Source: Corbicula japonica
Taxonomy: Eukaryota; Mollusca; Bivalvia; Venerida; Cyrenidae
NCBI GenBank assembly: GCA_038501625.1
Contig: JAZAYU010000005.1
Span: 15,273,996 to 15,337,995 of the forward strand
Length of the DNA: 64,000 nucleotides
Direction of reading: 5' to 3'
Part shown: one piece after another, positions 1 through 12,000 of the stretch
How positions within the stretch are numbered: the first letter of the stretch is position 1
How the letters are laid out: each line of letters begins with the position of its first letter
Translations under genes and position numbers: made by a program
The notes under the pieces: model-generated
The model's input: only the letters and a program-made list of their open reading frames with translations
What the model was told of the DNA's origin: nothing
The model's database searches: none

Positions 1-144
1 AAGGGTTGAAAAGTTATGGACCGGTCACGAAATATGCTCAAACACCACAGGAAGCCTTGACCTTGAGTCAGCCAGGTTTTAACAATGTTTTCAGCACATC
101 ATGTTCATGAACTGAACATTTCACTTAAGTTTCATGATATTCAT

Positions 145-936
145 TCCAGGGGTTCAGAGACCACCAATTAACTTTCCAGTTTGTGTACAATCAAACATGT
201 CTTTAGCAGCCACCCAAGGGAGTGACAAAAAGTGGCTGCTCTATACAGGTGGCTGTTAAAGACAGGTTAAAATGAGAACAAAATGTCAGTTTAGGACATA
301 TTCAAACTGGCTGTTTAAGACAGGAGGTTGCTATTCGCAGGTAGCTGATAAGGCAGGTTTCACTGTACATACACTGTATACAGCTGAGACCTCTCTTAAA
401 TTTAATCTTAACATTTTGAGAATGTGCTACAAATGACAAAATTTACACTATAAAATCTTCCAGAGCAAAGTTCTTAATATTGCATAACACAGATCTAAGC
501 AGCAAAGTTCACTAGGTCATAGACCAGCAACCTAACAACATAGTAAGATTGAATCTCAATATAGCTGAAGACAGGTAGAAATATTGGAATTTTGATACTT
601 GAAATTTTCACTCAGCTACTAAAATTTTTGTTTCAAATTTTATCACTGAACAACCAGTGAACGAATTGTTCAGGAAAGATTGAATTTTAAGATGGTATAA
701 AGTTTGTGTCAAAATCTGGTTGATAACTGTAGAAAATCAAAGGTTAAAAACAGAATTTAAAAGAAAAAAAAATTAAAATTCCCAAGGGCGGGGCCCCTGG
801 GCAATTCAAGAACATGATTTTAATAATTTGAGTAGAGATCATCAATATCAATATTCATAACAAATTTGATGACATTTGGACAAAAAATGTGACCTCTATT
901 GCGTTCACAAACTTTTTGCTTTAATCTGACCTAGTG
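145..936. repeat. Segmental duplication, copy 1
   Basis: This stretch matches 1207-2160 in the same order and orientation. Shared landmarks are the GTACATACACTGTATAC string, the 'cagatctaagcag' string, the 'gaacaaccagtgaa' string and the G/C block ending in 'gcccctgggcaattcaag'. It has an extra insertion at 190-364 and lacks the MITE found in copy 2. No open frame of note lies in it. Confidence 0.75.
190..364. mobile_element. 175-bp insertion with GTACA flanks
   Basis: Copy 2 of the local duplication reads straight through 'tttgtGTACAtacactg'. Copy 1 has GTACA at 185-189, then this 175-bp segment, then GTACA again at 365-369. That is what an insertion with a 5-bp target duplication would look like. 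The body repeats the motifs 'cagccacc', 'aggtggctg' and 'gacagg'. A relative in reverse orientation lies at about 63188-63300. Confidence 0.6.
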
Positions 937-1140
937 ACCTTGACATTGAGGCGCCATGTTGGAACATGGGTTCTGCACGTCGTCTTGATTGGGAGAACAT
1001 TTGCCTTAAGTTTCATGAAATTCCTTCTAGGGGTTGAAAAGTTATGGACCGGACACGAAATGTGCGCGCACGGAAGGACGGATGGACGGATGAAGACCAT
1101 TCCTATATCCCCCAGCTGCTATGCGGCGGGGGATAAAAAC
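937..1140. repeat. Dispersed repeat with GGAC-rich tail
   Basis: Non-coding repeat ending in a short 'ggacggatggacggatg' run and a 'gctatgcggcggggg' string. Its start also resembles bases 1-140 ('gggttgaaaagttatggaccgg' in both). The short open frame across it shows no family resemblance and is treated as noise. Confidence 0.5.
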
Positions 1141-1206
1141 TGAGACTAGAGACCATACTCAATTCTCAAGCACCTGACTGTCGAAAACTGATACTAGTCT
1201 TAGAAA

Positions 1207-2160
1207 AAAATCAAATACATGAGTTCTGAGACCTCCTATTAATTTGCCAGTTTGTGTACATACACTGTATACAGCTGAGACCTCTCTTTAACCATTTCCT
1301 CAATATATACCCATTTTTACGCATCTGCGACAAGTGTCGTGCCGTCTGATCAGGATCTGCACTGGTCCCATTTTGGTCAGAAATAACCTAATGAATCAAA
1401 AAGCGAACAGTGTAGATCCTGATAAGATGGCATGGATGTGCCGGCTGATCTGGATCTACACTTTTCGTCCACGTAATAAAGTTGTGTCTATGAAGGAAAG
1501 GGTTAATATAGTCTGAACATGTTTAGAATGTGCTTCAAATTTGTTGTAGTTGTTGTTTTACTTACAAACAGTGAATAAAATAAGAAATGCCTGATTTTCA
1601 AAGTGCTATAAAGTAAGAATGTTTATTTGGTCAGTATCCATAGAAAATGACAAAATTTACCTTATAAAAACTTCAAGAGCAAAGAACACAGATCTAAGCA
1701 GGAAAGCTCAGTAGGTCATTGCAGCAACAAGAGGAATGAACTAATACATCTTAACATATTAAGATTGAATCTAAATACATGTATAGCTGAAGACAGGTAA
1801 AACTATTGGAATTTTGACACTTGAAATTTTAACCCTGCTACTAAAATTTTTGTTTCAAATTTTATCACTGAACAACCAGTGAATGAAATGTTCAGCAAAG
1901 ATTGAATTTTAAGATGGTATAAAGTTTGTGCCAAAATCTGGTTGATAACTGTAGAAAATCAATGGTTAAAATCAGATTTTAAAAGAAAAAAAAATTTAAA
2001 ACCCCAGGGCGGGCCCCTGGGCAATTCAAGAACATGATTTTAATAATTTGAGAAAGAGATAATCAATATCAATATTCATACCAAATTTGATGACAATCGG
2101 ATAAAAAATGTGATCTCTATTGCTTTAACAACATTTTTGCTTTAATCTGACCTAGTGACC
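1207..2160. repeat. Segmental duplication, copy 2
   Basis: Counterpart of 145-936. It carries a TTAA MITE at 1288-1506 that copy 1 lacks, and lacks the 175-bp insertion of copy 1. After the shared 'ctgacctagtgacct' the two copies diverge. This copy continues into a generic non-coding repeat to about 2360. Confidence 0.75.
1288..1506. mobile_element. TTAA-flanked MITE, copy 1
   Basis: It begins TTAACCATTTCCTC and ends GAAAGGGTTAA, so the ends are inverted repeats including TTAA. The interior is an imperfect palindrome built on 'tgatcaggatctgcactgg' and its complement. The paralogous site at about 400 reads 'ctctcTTAAattt', an empty site with a single TTAA. Confidence 0.8.
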
Positions 2161-5021
2161 TAGTTTTTGATCCAAGATGACCCAGTTTTGAAAGGGATCG
2201 CCACACCATCACGAGAAACATTCTGACCAAGTTTGATGACAATCGGTTAAAAATTGTGGCCTCTATCGCGTTAACAAACAAAATGTTGACGGACGACGAA
2301 CATCTGGTCCCTCTCTGATCACAATAGCTCACTCATTGCCTTTGGCTCTGGTGAGCTAAATACATTACCTCCAAATCCATCAAGGGGGTCAGTGGGGTTC
2401 AATCCAATGACATCAATTATAGAGTCAAGTTCCTGTGCTTTAAAGTCACTCTCAGTCATGTTGATGTATTTACTCAATCCATGACAATATGTTGACCAGC
2501 TTCAAAGAACCTACAAAGTATACAAATGCTACATTAACTATTATTTCTTTTACCCTTCACTCCATAGATACACAATATGCCTTTACTGCATGGGTGAACA
2601 GCAAAGATCCAGATCAGCTGGCACATCCATGCTGTCTGATCAGGATCTACACTCTTTTTTATTTAAAATGTAATTTCTGACCAGAAACAAACAGTGTAGA
2701 TCCTGATCAGACTGCATCGGTTACACTGTTAAGTTACTCCATAAAACCGTATTTTTGGAGTGAATGTTAACTCTTTCAAGAACTTACATAAGTATACATA
2801 AGTTTAAAATTAATTGAGTAATTTCACAATCAATGAAATCTCTTTATTTCAATGCTCACTACCATAAAATACAATGCAATATTATAAAATATATCACATA
2901 ATCAAATAATCATTAATACCAATTATTTACAAATTAATGGATGTTTTTAATTATTTAAAGAGGATTTCTAGATAATTTGAAATATAAATGAGTGTAAAAG
3001 TCTACACAGTGAAAGAATTCTGAAAATTAGACCATAAATAACTAATCTATAATCAGCTGATAGCTGTCTAAATTTGCAAATTTCATGCTGGACTGTTAAA
3101 ATTCCAGATACTGGATGTTCATTCCTGCTGGATTGTCATGAATCCCCTTTATTCAGTGGCAGAACTGTTGTAAAATTTCTTAGAACATTTTTCTTCAAAA
3201 TTTAATGAAGAAAAATTTGTAAAAAAAACTCCTCTTCTGTTATGATTGCTTTACTATTTTAATATATGACTTTAAAAGCAAAGGATAGTCATTTTACTTT
3301 ACACGAGCCAGCTTTGGAGATGTAAAATTCCAGTCTTGACATTAATTTTTTAGATTATCATGTTTATGGTAACAAGTAACTCTTCATGTTTAATGCGGGA
3401 CTGTTTAGTCCTAAATGGTAAGGAATATCATATGCAATAGACATTCAATGATTATGATCTCAATTATTTGGCTGTTAAGGATTGTTTTTTTTGCTGTTGT
3501 CCCAAGCATTCTGTACTCACATATATTGATCTTCTCTGATTAGTCAGTTAAAAACTTATAGTCTGTTAAAAAGCTCCTGAGAGCTTATGTTGTTTTCATC
3601 ATACTTGCTGGCTCAAAATAAATCTTACTAAAATATATTAGTTTGAATAGTGATGCCTAAATAATTGCTTCCTGGGTGAAAAGACATGACTGTACTTTGA
3701 CCATTTCTAACATGAACAATATCAACCATTCTGGAAATAAAGCAAGAAACCACCATATCTAGAGAATATATAAATTATAATTTGGCAAGCTTAACAACTT
3801 TGAAATTTTTATCCGAATTTAGGGTTACATCCGAAAACAAACTTCAATAAATTGCCGGTATGCGTGACTGAAAAATATTGCCATCATTCTTGAACATCAA
3901 ATACAAATCTTACAAATAAAATCATAATGTTAGATTTTTCTTAAAAAGGTAGCCCAACTATTTGTGCGCAATAGAAGAGCTTTTCTATATATATATGATT
4001 GTCGCTCTTCGCGCACAACCCAGTTACTATTCAAATCAATGCGGAAAATTTTCCTTCTATGTTTATATGCTAGCGATCAGAATTTGAATCGCAACTTTGG
4101 CGACTTTGACGGCTCCATAAAGCATCTTAAACCATATGTATCGTTAAAAAATTTACATACCTGAAAAGCAACATTCAAGTAGAATCATTATATGTAATCA
4201 TTCATAAATAACGGTTTCGTTTTTTATGCAAAACTCATTTAAACCTACACCCAGGTCAACCGATTTCGATTACATCGCTTAAAGTTTACCTGACTCACGT
4301 TTATCAATAAACTTCACCTTACCAGCTTGAAATAGGTACTGCGGAAATTCTTGCTATGGTAAATACAAAGCAACTTATAAAATAAAGGTTTGATGAATAA
4401 AAGAAAGTAATCTGCAAATAATTAACAAGGTAATTACACAACATTATTAAAGGTGCGATTGAAACTTAATATAGCGGGGCGGGTATCTAAATAGATGAAA
4501 AAATAACTTTGCCAACCATCGAACATGACAAATAAGAAAATAAGAGTACGTTATGAGTTTTTCGAAGCGTACAGCCTCCCGCATTGTAAAAATATGTTTG
4601 AATAAAAAGAAACGTTTTCATTGGTTATCTGGATTTCGTATCAACATGTAAACTGCATGTAACGTGGTAGGTTTAACAAGTTATTTTGTGGAATATTCGT
4701 CATTTTATTGTTACTTTCATCATAATTTATTGTTATAACCACACTTGAACATACCAGTGTTAGAATTTTCATGTGGGAGTGAAAAATAACAGAATTTAAA
4801 TCGGGTCGATTTCCACCACAGTTTTGATCGTAACTGCTTGAGACGTAAAGAACAGGCAACGAAAATGTCCGTATGATAATGGGTCTGTTCTTGCAGTCGA
4901 ATTATTGAGACTATTAAAAAGGCTATGCAGTTAATTTGTTTACATTTTAGATACCTTCTTGATTTATTGACTTATTGAAACCGACTGTTCTGGTTTTAAC
5001 CGAATTAATGATAACCCGACA
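2161..5021. other. Gene-free stretch
   Basis: AT-rich sequence with no convincing gene. A degraded TTAA-MITE lies at about 2540-2745, recognised by the 'gatccagatcagctggcaca' and 'gatcctgatcagac' cores. The rest shows only short chance open frames. Confidence 0.6.
2540..2745. mobile_element. Degraded TTAA-family MITE
   Basis: Contains the family cores 'agatccagatcagctggc' and 'gtgtagatcctgatcagac' in inverted order. The outer ends are eroded: 'acccttcactccatagatac' survives on the left and no clean TTAA on the right. Confidence 0.6.
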
Positions 5022-5172
5022 TTTCGATCCCGAGACATCTCAACCCCTGAAGTGAAGTGAACAACCAGGTAGGGATCGAAGTGTCTTCAAACCAGGGATC
5101 GAAATGGCAAGGGGTCGAAATGTCTCGGAAAATAAACAGAGGTCGAAATGGTAAGGGGTCGAGATGTCTTGA
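5022..5172. repeat. Foldback repeat with ggTCGAaatg motif
   Basis: The left arm 'gagacatctcaacccct' pairs with 'aggggtcgagatgtct' on the right. Internal 'gatcgaaatgg' and 'ggtcgaaatg' motifs recur four or more times. It is probably a small non-autonomous foldback element. Confidence 0.55.
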
Positions 5173-6058
5173 TTCCTATTCTAACGCTCTTCCATACTAC
5201 CCTCAATAGGGCCTCATTCCATAATGCCTTCTTCAGGATTGTTTGTCATAACAGGAAATGACGTGAACGTAAAACGACAGTAAACAAGGAATTTTACGAT
5301 CGCAAATTTTCGCAATCTGACCAATCAGATTGCTCGAAATTTATTTAGTGCGTTAGAATATGATTATCTTCGGTCCCTAGCATAACTAACCATAAAAATC
5401 TCCATATAACGTTTGTAAAGAAATAAGATGTATAAGTTGCTATGGCTTAAATTTCAAAAATTAATTTTCGGGAAAATAGTAATTGACACCTTAATTTTAG
5501 TGAAGAAATTTATTTCTCTTAGGCTGTACTAATGTTTTCAAGCTCAGTTTAGTCTAATTTATACCAAGCACACAATAAAACAAAAGAAAACCCCTTTGCA
5601 TGAGAACTCTGAAATGCATGGACAATATACCAAAACAACTAATATGTTAGCGATAGTATTGTTAGCGAAACCTTAAACTAAAAGCTCAATACAAATGGGA
5701 TCCAATGTCAGTTTAAACAAATAAGCAAAATTAACCTGGGTTTTAAAGTATAGTTTAACCCAGAATTAACTAAGTCTAATTAGAGCAATAATTCGTCTGA
5801 ACTCAGCATGCAAATCTTAATTCAACTAAAGATAAATCAGAGACCTATATATATAAATGTATAATATAGGTCTTTGAATAAATATATTTCTTCGCTGCAA
5901 ACTGAATGGTACTGAGTTTTGTCCCTATTTTTACAACGTAAACGTTCTCTCGAGTTGAATTCTGGTCAAGCTCTGAGAATATATTAATAAAATTTTCGCC
6001 GTGATTAAATCAACAACACCATTAAGAACAACAACAACCACCGAAAAAACGAGAGAAA
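5173..6058. other. Upstream region and 5' UTR of CFDP1
   Basis: AT-rich sequence between the foldback repeat and the CFDP1 start. The 5' UTR and promoter must lie here or further upstream. No TATA box or initiator could be assigned with confidence. A short foldback ('atgggatccaatg', 'aacctggg', 'taacccag') lies around 5695-5765. Confidence 0.4.
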
Positions 6059-9000
6059 ATGTCGGATGAAGAGGATTACAATTCTTCTGAAGATGAAGAC
6101 TATGTACCTTCAGGTATTGTTTTGCAGCTTACATAGTAACTATGACAAACAATGATATGGATCGTACGCCTATCTTCACGCTTATTCGGTTCAACCAAAA
6201 GTCAAACTTTCCCTAACGGCGTTCACTTCACAGAAAATTATTGAATAATCCGAAGTTTTTTTGAATCAATATACTTTTATATAACAAGTGGTCCATCTTC
6301 AATATAACCATGTATATAATATAGTTTCCTTATAAAATGTCTATCCTTGTCATTTTATGTATCATTTTATGTATCGGATTTTATCTATCAATGGCATAAG
6401 ACAATTTTTTTGCATTTAAAGGAGCATATAATCACGATTTTTATTCATATAAAACACAATCTTATGAAATTCAGTAAGTCCAACACTGGTTCGTACACTT
6501 GACCTCCACGAGTACAACAGTCCTTCTCACATGTATTTGACTAAATTTTTGTTCAATTTAACAATGATAATCTCACAACTGCACTCAAAGTTCTGTCAGT
6601 CAGACTAGGGGTCAATTGAAATTTAAATTGAAATGTAATTAATTAAATAACAATAACATGGTGAATTCTTCAATTACAATTATAATTACAAATATTAATT
6701 AAATTGCAATTACTTTACAAAAGTAATTAATTACATTTCAGTTACATACTGCAACAGCTATATTTCATTGTTGCTTTTTAAAACATCAAAGTTTCAAAAT
6801 TGTTGCCAGTGAGCAAGCAGCACTCTGCCCTCAACTCTTCCTTTAATCGATAAACAAAGGCACTCCAGTGGTGCAGAAGATGCTGAAAGTAACTGGCTAT
6901 TAATTTCACTTGAATACAAATACATTTTGCCTTTAAAACCCCTTCGGTGCATTTAGGCAATACGAAATGCTTAAGAGCATTTTTTTCCATACTAACAACT
7001 GAAATAATTTGTGCACTATTCAGATGTTATTTTTCAATACCGTAAAAGGCATTAATTTCGCGATTTTTGTTCAAAATTAGTTATTTTCTTTATTAACGTA
7101 TTTATGAATTCGCGACATTGTCACATTTGTAAACCGGGAACAATGAACGAAATAGACATTTTGTGGACGCTGCCATCTCATATGTCATGTGACAGCAAGG
7201 CCAATCAGCTTTTAAAAGGAGCTGTTTCGATGGATGAAGAGCTGCTGATGAAAGCAAGTCATCTTGTTGTCCAGTGGAATAGCTCTTTTCCAAAGCCAAT
7301 TGGGTTTGCTGTCATGTGACATAAAACATAAAATGGCAATGTCCACAAAAAATAAAAGCAGAACCATAAATTGGACGAAGACAGCCTTGTATCACTGTAT
7401 TTTGACGCAACTTTGAGTGTGTGTGGAAGATTATTAGTGACATTGTAAAAAAAAAAGAATTTCGTTTGAAAAGTAATTAAAGTTTGGTACCTGCTATCAT
7501 GTCTATTTCAGGTGTTAAAAAACCAACACTTTCCACTAAAAAAAGCAAATGAATCAAAAATATTTAATTACAATATCTATTTCAAAGTTCTCTCCAGAGC
7601 CAACATGTCCTCTTTAGAAAAAAGCGAGTGTTGTATTTATATAATTATTACTATATGTATCAATAGTAATACTAATTTTATATCATTAATTGGAAATCTT
7701 GGCAGTTGTGTTAAAATTTAGAACAATAATATTTTCCCATTCAGAAGGTGAAGCGGTTTCTGAAGAGGAGAACTCTGGTGATGATGAGGATCTCAGCTTG
7801 CTGAATGAAGATGGGGAACCAGCCAAGAAAGGAAAAAGGAAACGGAAACCAGTCAAACAGAAGAAGACTGGTCCTAGGTAACACTAACAGCAATACACTA
7901 CAGTAAAAAACTCAATTATTGTGACAGATTCAATTTTGATTCAATCTGACAAAGGTAACAGTATTGTTAACGTTCACGGTTGATAGAGTTGCTTAGCATA
8001 AAATTATTGAATAGTAATAAACCTTAATTCTTCTTGATTCTGACCATGCTGTTCACTGTTGATAAATTTGGCGATATTATGTGACATAAGCTGATGGGTT
8101 AACTTAAAATTTGTTTTATCTCAAATGGAAAACAAAATAAAGTTTTCAGCTTCAGACAGCTAGTTTGTTGAAATCTTTCCAAGTATCAAAACAGCATGAG
8201 ATTTTGAAACTGAGACTCGTAACCAGTCTCAAATCTAAATTCCATGATTTGTTGAAATTGTGACAAGTTTCCAAATGAACCAATCAAAAGCTAAAGTTTT
8301 GAGACTGGTCTCTAATTTAAATTTTACGGTTGTTGGGCCCAACCTATCACATCAGAAGTTTTTGACTTGTCTCTGATGTCAGTTTCATGAGCATGGGTCC
8401 AGCTGATTAAAAATAAAGTCAAAACTGTAAAAAAAGAAAAAAGAATCAGTTCAAAAAAAATTTTTCCTGTAAGATGTTGTCATAAAATATTCACTTAGAA
8501 TAATCTGAAGCTTTTCCAAGAAAGCTTTTCCCAAGATCATAAAACTGAATCAGGAGACCAATTAGCCGTTGTTGTTTATATTAACAGAAAAAGAACAGGC
8601 GGTATTAAACTTGAAGATGAGGCTGTTGTTGCGGAAGAGGATACAAAAAACAAAGAGCTTGCAGAACAGATTAAGTTAGAACAAGAGCAAAAGAAGGAGG
8701 AACAAGAGAAGAAGAAGGCAGACGATCTCTGGTCTAGTTTTATGTCAGATGTTGGAAAGAGGCCTGAGAAAAAACCTCTTACCTCCACAGGTCTTGGGTC
8801 ATTGACTTCTACAGTAAATAAGGTTTGTGTATTGATAGCTTATGGCTCAGTGACTAGTTTTTAGACCATATTAAATTCATGTATTGAATGTGTCTTGGCT
8901 GAACTAAAAAAAAGATATGCCTGAACTAATTTAATTTTAGAAAAAATTCCTTATAAAATAATAATTAAACTAAAGTATTGAAATGCATTAAACATGTTTA

Positions 9001-12000
9001 TGATGAACTTAATAAAAATGGCATTTGGAACAATAATTTCGGTCATATCTACAAATGTGTAATATTTTGGTCATTTTTAGAAGCGCCTTGTAAAAAGGTA
9101 GAAAGGGACATTTAAGTGGCATCTCGAAAAACAAGTCTACTTTCTGGTAGTTTACATTTATCCATTTACACCATGCCTTTGAATTTTTATCACATGGGCA
9201 ACCATTGTAGATCCTGATCAGCCAGAACATTTGTGTGTGGATAGTAAGTGATAAGAATGTGTTGTTGTGCCAGCTGATCTGGATCTAGACTGGTTGCCCA
9301 TGGATGAAAGTCATAGCCCTATGATTAATGTCAAGGGTTATGACAATGATAAAGTAGAAATTAGAAAGTCATTGAGCATGCAAAATGACATCCATAAAGA
9401 CTTTTTTTCAAAACACAAAATGTATCGGTACATCTCTTGTTTTTGCAGGGATCTCAAAGTCAACCACAGAACTCACCGTCTACAGTTAAAGCTACAGATA
9501 CTGCATCCAGTGCTGTAAAACCTAAATCTACCATCACAGTGACAAAAGTCTATGACTTTGCAGGAGAATCTGTCCAGTATGTAATAAATATTTGAGCATT
9601 GTCAGTGAACATCATTTCTTCTGTGATCTTTTTGATTTTGTTAAGCATAACTATATTTAGAAAGAATGAACAAATGTTTATCTTTTTTAATGAAATGTAA
9701 GCTGATTTTGATAAAATTTTGTCAAATCCATGAAAAATATTATAAAAGAAAAACATTCTCTAATGAATTATCAGCTGATATGTAATAAATTTGTCTATAC
9801 TATTAGTAATATTGGAAAACATGTTCAGTAGGAATGTTGTCTACTCCACTGTTAGACATCTTTGCCCTTAGACCATAAAACTAAATCTGGAGACCAGTCT
9901 CAAATGTCAAGCATCTGATTGGCTGAAATGGCGACTGGTTGCCATTTCAGCCAATCAGATGCTTGGGATTTGACACTGGTCTTCAATCTCAGTTTTATAT
10001 CTTGGGCCCATGTAGAGGAATAATTTGAAGGAATCATGATATGGTCTTGAGTCTATCACCAGAAGATATTTATTATTTCATAAATAAAACATTGAAAGGG
10101 GACTTTGAAAACCACTGAACAGGACAAATATGCAATTATTGCAGGCTAGCTTTGATTAAGCCTTTTGACAGGCAGTAATGGCAATGCATATTACTGCCCA
10201 TACTGCCTAGGTTAATGCCACACAGTTTCTACACAACTAAATAGTACACATTCCAAGCCCAAATGATGGTGTGCATATTTAGGTGAACATGAAAACTAAG
10301 TGCAGTATTTTCAGAATAATACCATTCAATGATCAGTGGTTCATGTTTGCATAAATATATGCCTTTAATCTGGCTGGAAACCAATGCAAATATGACATTG
10401 TATGATCTGGATCACTAATTCTTGGTCATAAATATATCAGTCTGAAGGCAAACAGTGTAGATCCAAAAAGGCTGATTTTGATTTACATGGTTTGCACACA
10501 GATTAACATATATTAAAGTTGAAATAAAATGTGGTCAATTTTTTTGTGGAACCGAAGCCTGAAATGAATCTGTTGATCTTTCTCAGAGTAACAAAAGAGA
10601 TTGATGTCAATTCTAAAGAAGGTCGAGCCGAGTTGAAGAAGAAGCAAGAAGAAGCGTCAGGTGCCAGTAGTTCAGAGACTGTGGGACCAGCAGCTGGCAA
10701 AAGTACCCCAAGGTGAGATAACTTGTTGCTGTAATTATGCCCCCACCATGAAATGGCGACGGGCATTAAGAGTTGCTCCTGTCCGTCTGGCCGTCCGTCC
10801 TTCCGTCCGTCCGTCCGATATTCTCGTGAACGCAACTCCTCCTACACTACTGGTCGGAATTTAATGAAACTTGACCACAATGCTTGGCCTGATATGTAGT
10901 TGTGCATGAAGGTGGGGTTTCGCTCTTACATGTTCCGTTCAGAAGTTATGGTCCTTTGATACTTCCATTTACATTAGTTTTAATAGGAGTATATCTCGTG
11001 AACGCAACTCCTCCTACACTACTGGTGGGAATTTAATGAAACTTGACCACAATGCTTGGCCTGATATCTTGTTGTGCATAAAGGTGGGGTTTTGCTCTTA
11101 CATGTTCCGTTCAGAAGTTATGGCCCTTTGATAATTCCATTTACATTAGTTTTAATAGGAATATATCTTGTACATGCAACTCCTCCTACACCTCTGCTGG
11201 GAATTTGATGAAACTTTACCACAATGCTTGGCCTGATATGTTGTTGTGCAAAAAGGTGGGGTTTTGCTCTTACATGTTCTGTTCAGAAGTTATGGCCCTT
11301 TGATACTTCCATTTACATTAGTTTTAATAGGAATATATCTTGTTTCTTATATTTTGTGCATTTTGCCCATAACTTAAAAACTACTTGAGATACTGCCTTG
11401 AAACTTGAAATATATTTTCACCATCAAAATCTACATCATAACCAACAAGACCCATAACCATGCTTCCAATATTTTCAAATTATGCCCCTTTTTCAGTTAC
11501 ATTTTGTGTTAAGAAAAATATACACTTTGCCCTTAACTTTGTTTGGAATGGAGGGATTTTAAAATAACTTGGCACAAATGTTCACCATAACAAGGCGGTG
11601 TGTCGTGACTGTAGGTCCAAGGTCAAGGTCACTGTTACTAAAAATAGAATTTTCTTGCAAAATCTTATCCGCTCTGTAACTTTGTTATTTCTTATTGGAT
11701 TTTTAAATAACTTGGTATAATTGTTCACCATATCAAGATTCACATACATGCCCAAGCCTTTAGGTCCAAGGTTAAGGTCACTGTTACTAAAAATAGAATT
11801 TTCTTGTCTGGGCTGTTACTTTGTTATGAATGGAGGGATTTCAAAATAACTTGGCACAAATGTTCACCATGACAGGGCGATGTGTCACGTACCATGCCCA
11901 TGCCTGTAGGTCAAAGGTCAAGGTCAGTGTTACTTAAAATAGAATTCTCTTGTCCGGGCTGTTACTTTGTTATGAATGGAGGGATTTCAAAATAACTGTG

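Noticed and set aside
7102..7319. Two overlapping frames on opposite strands (about 70 codons)
   Set aside because: They arise from the imperfect palindrome at 7150-7355.
10503..10864. Minus-strand 110-codon frame and overlapping plus-strand 67-codon frame
   Set aside because: They cross CFDP1 exon 5 and the CCGT-rich end of the repeat element and have no coding features of their own.
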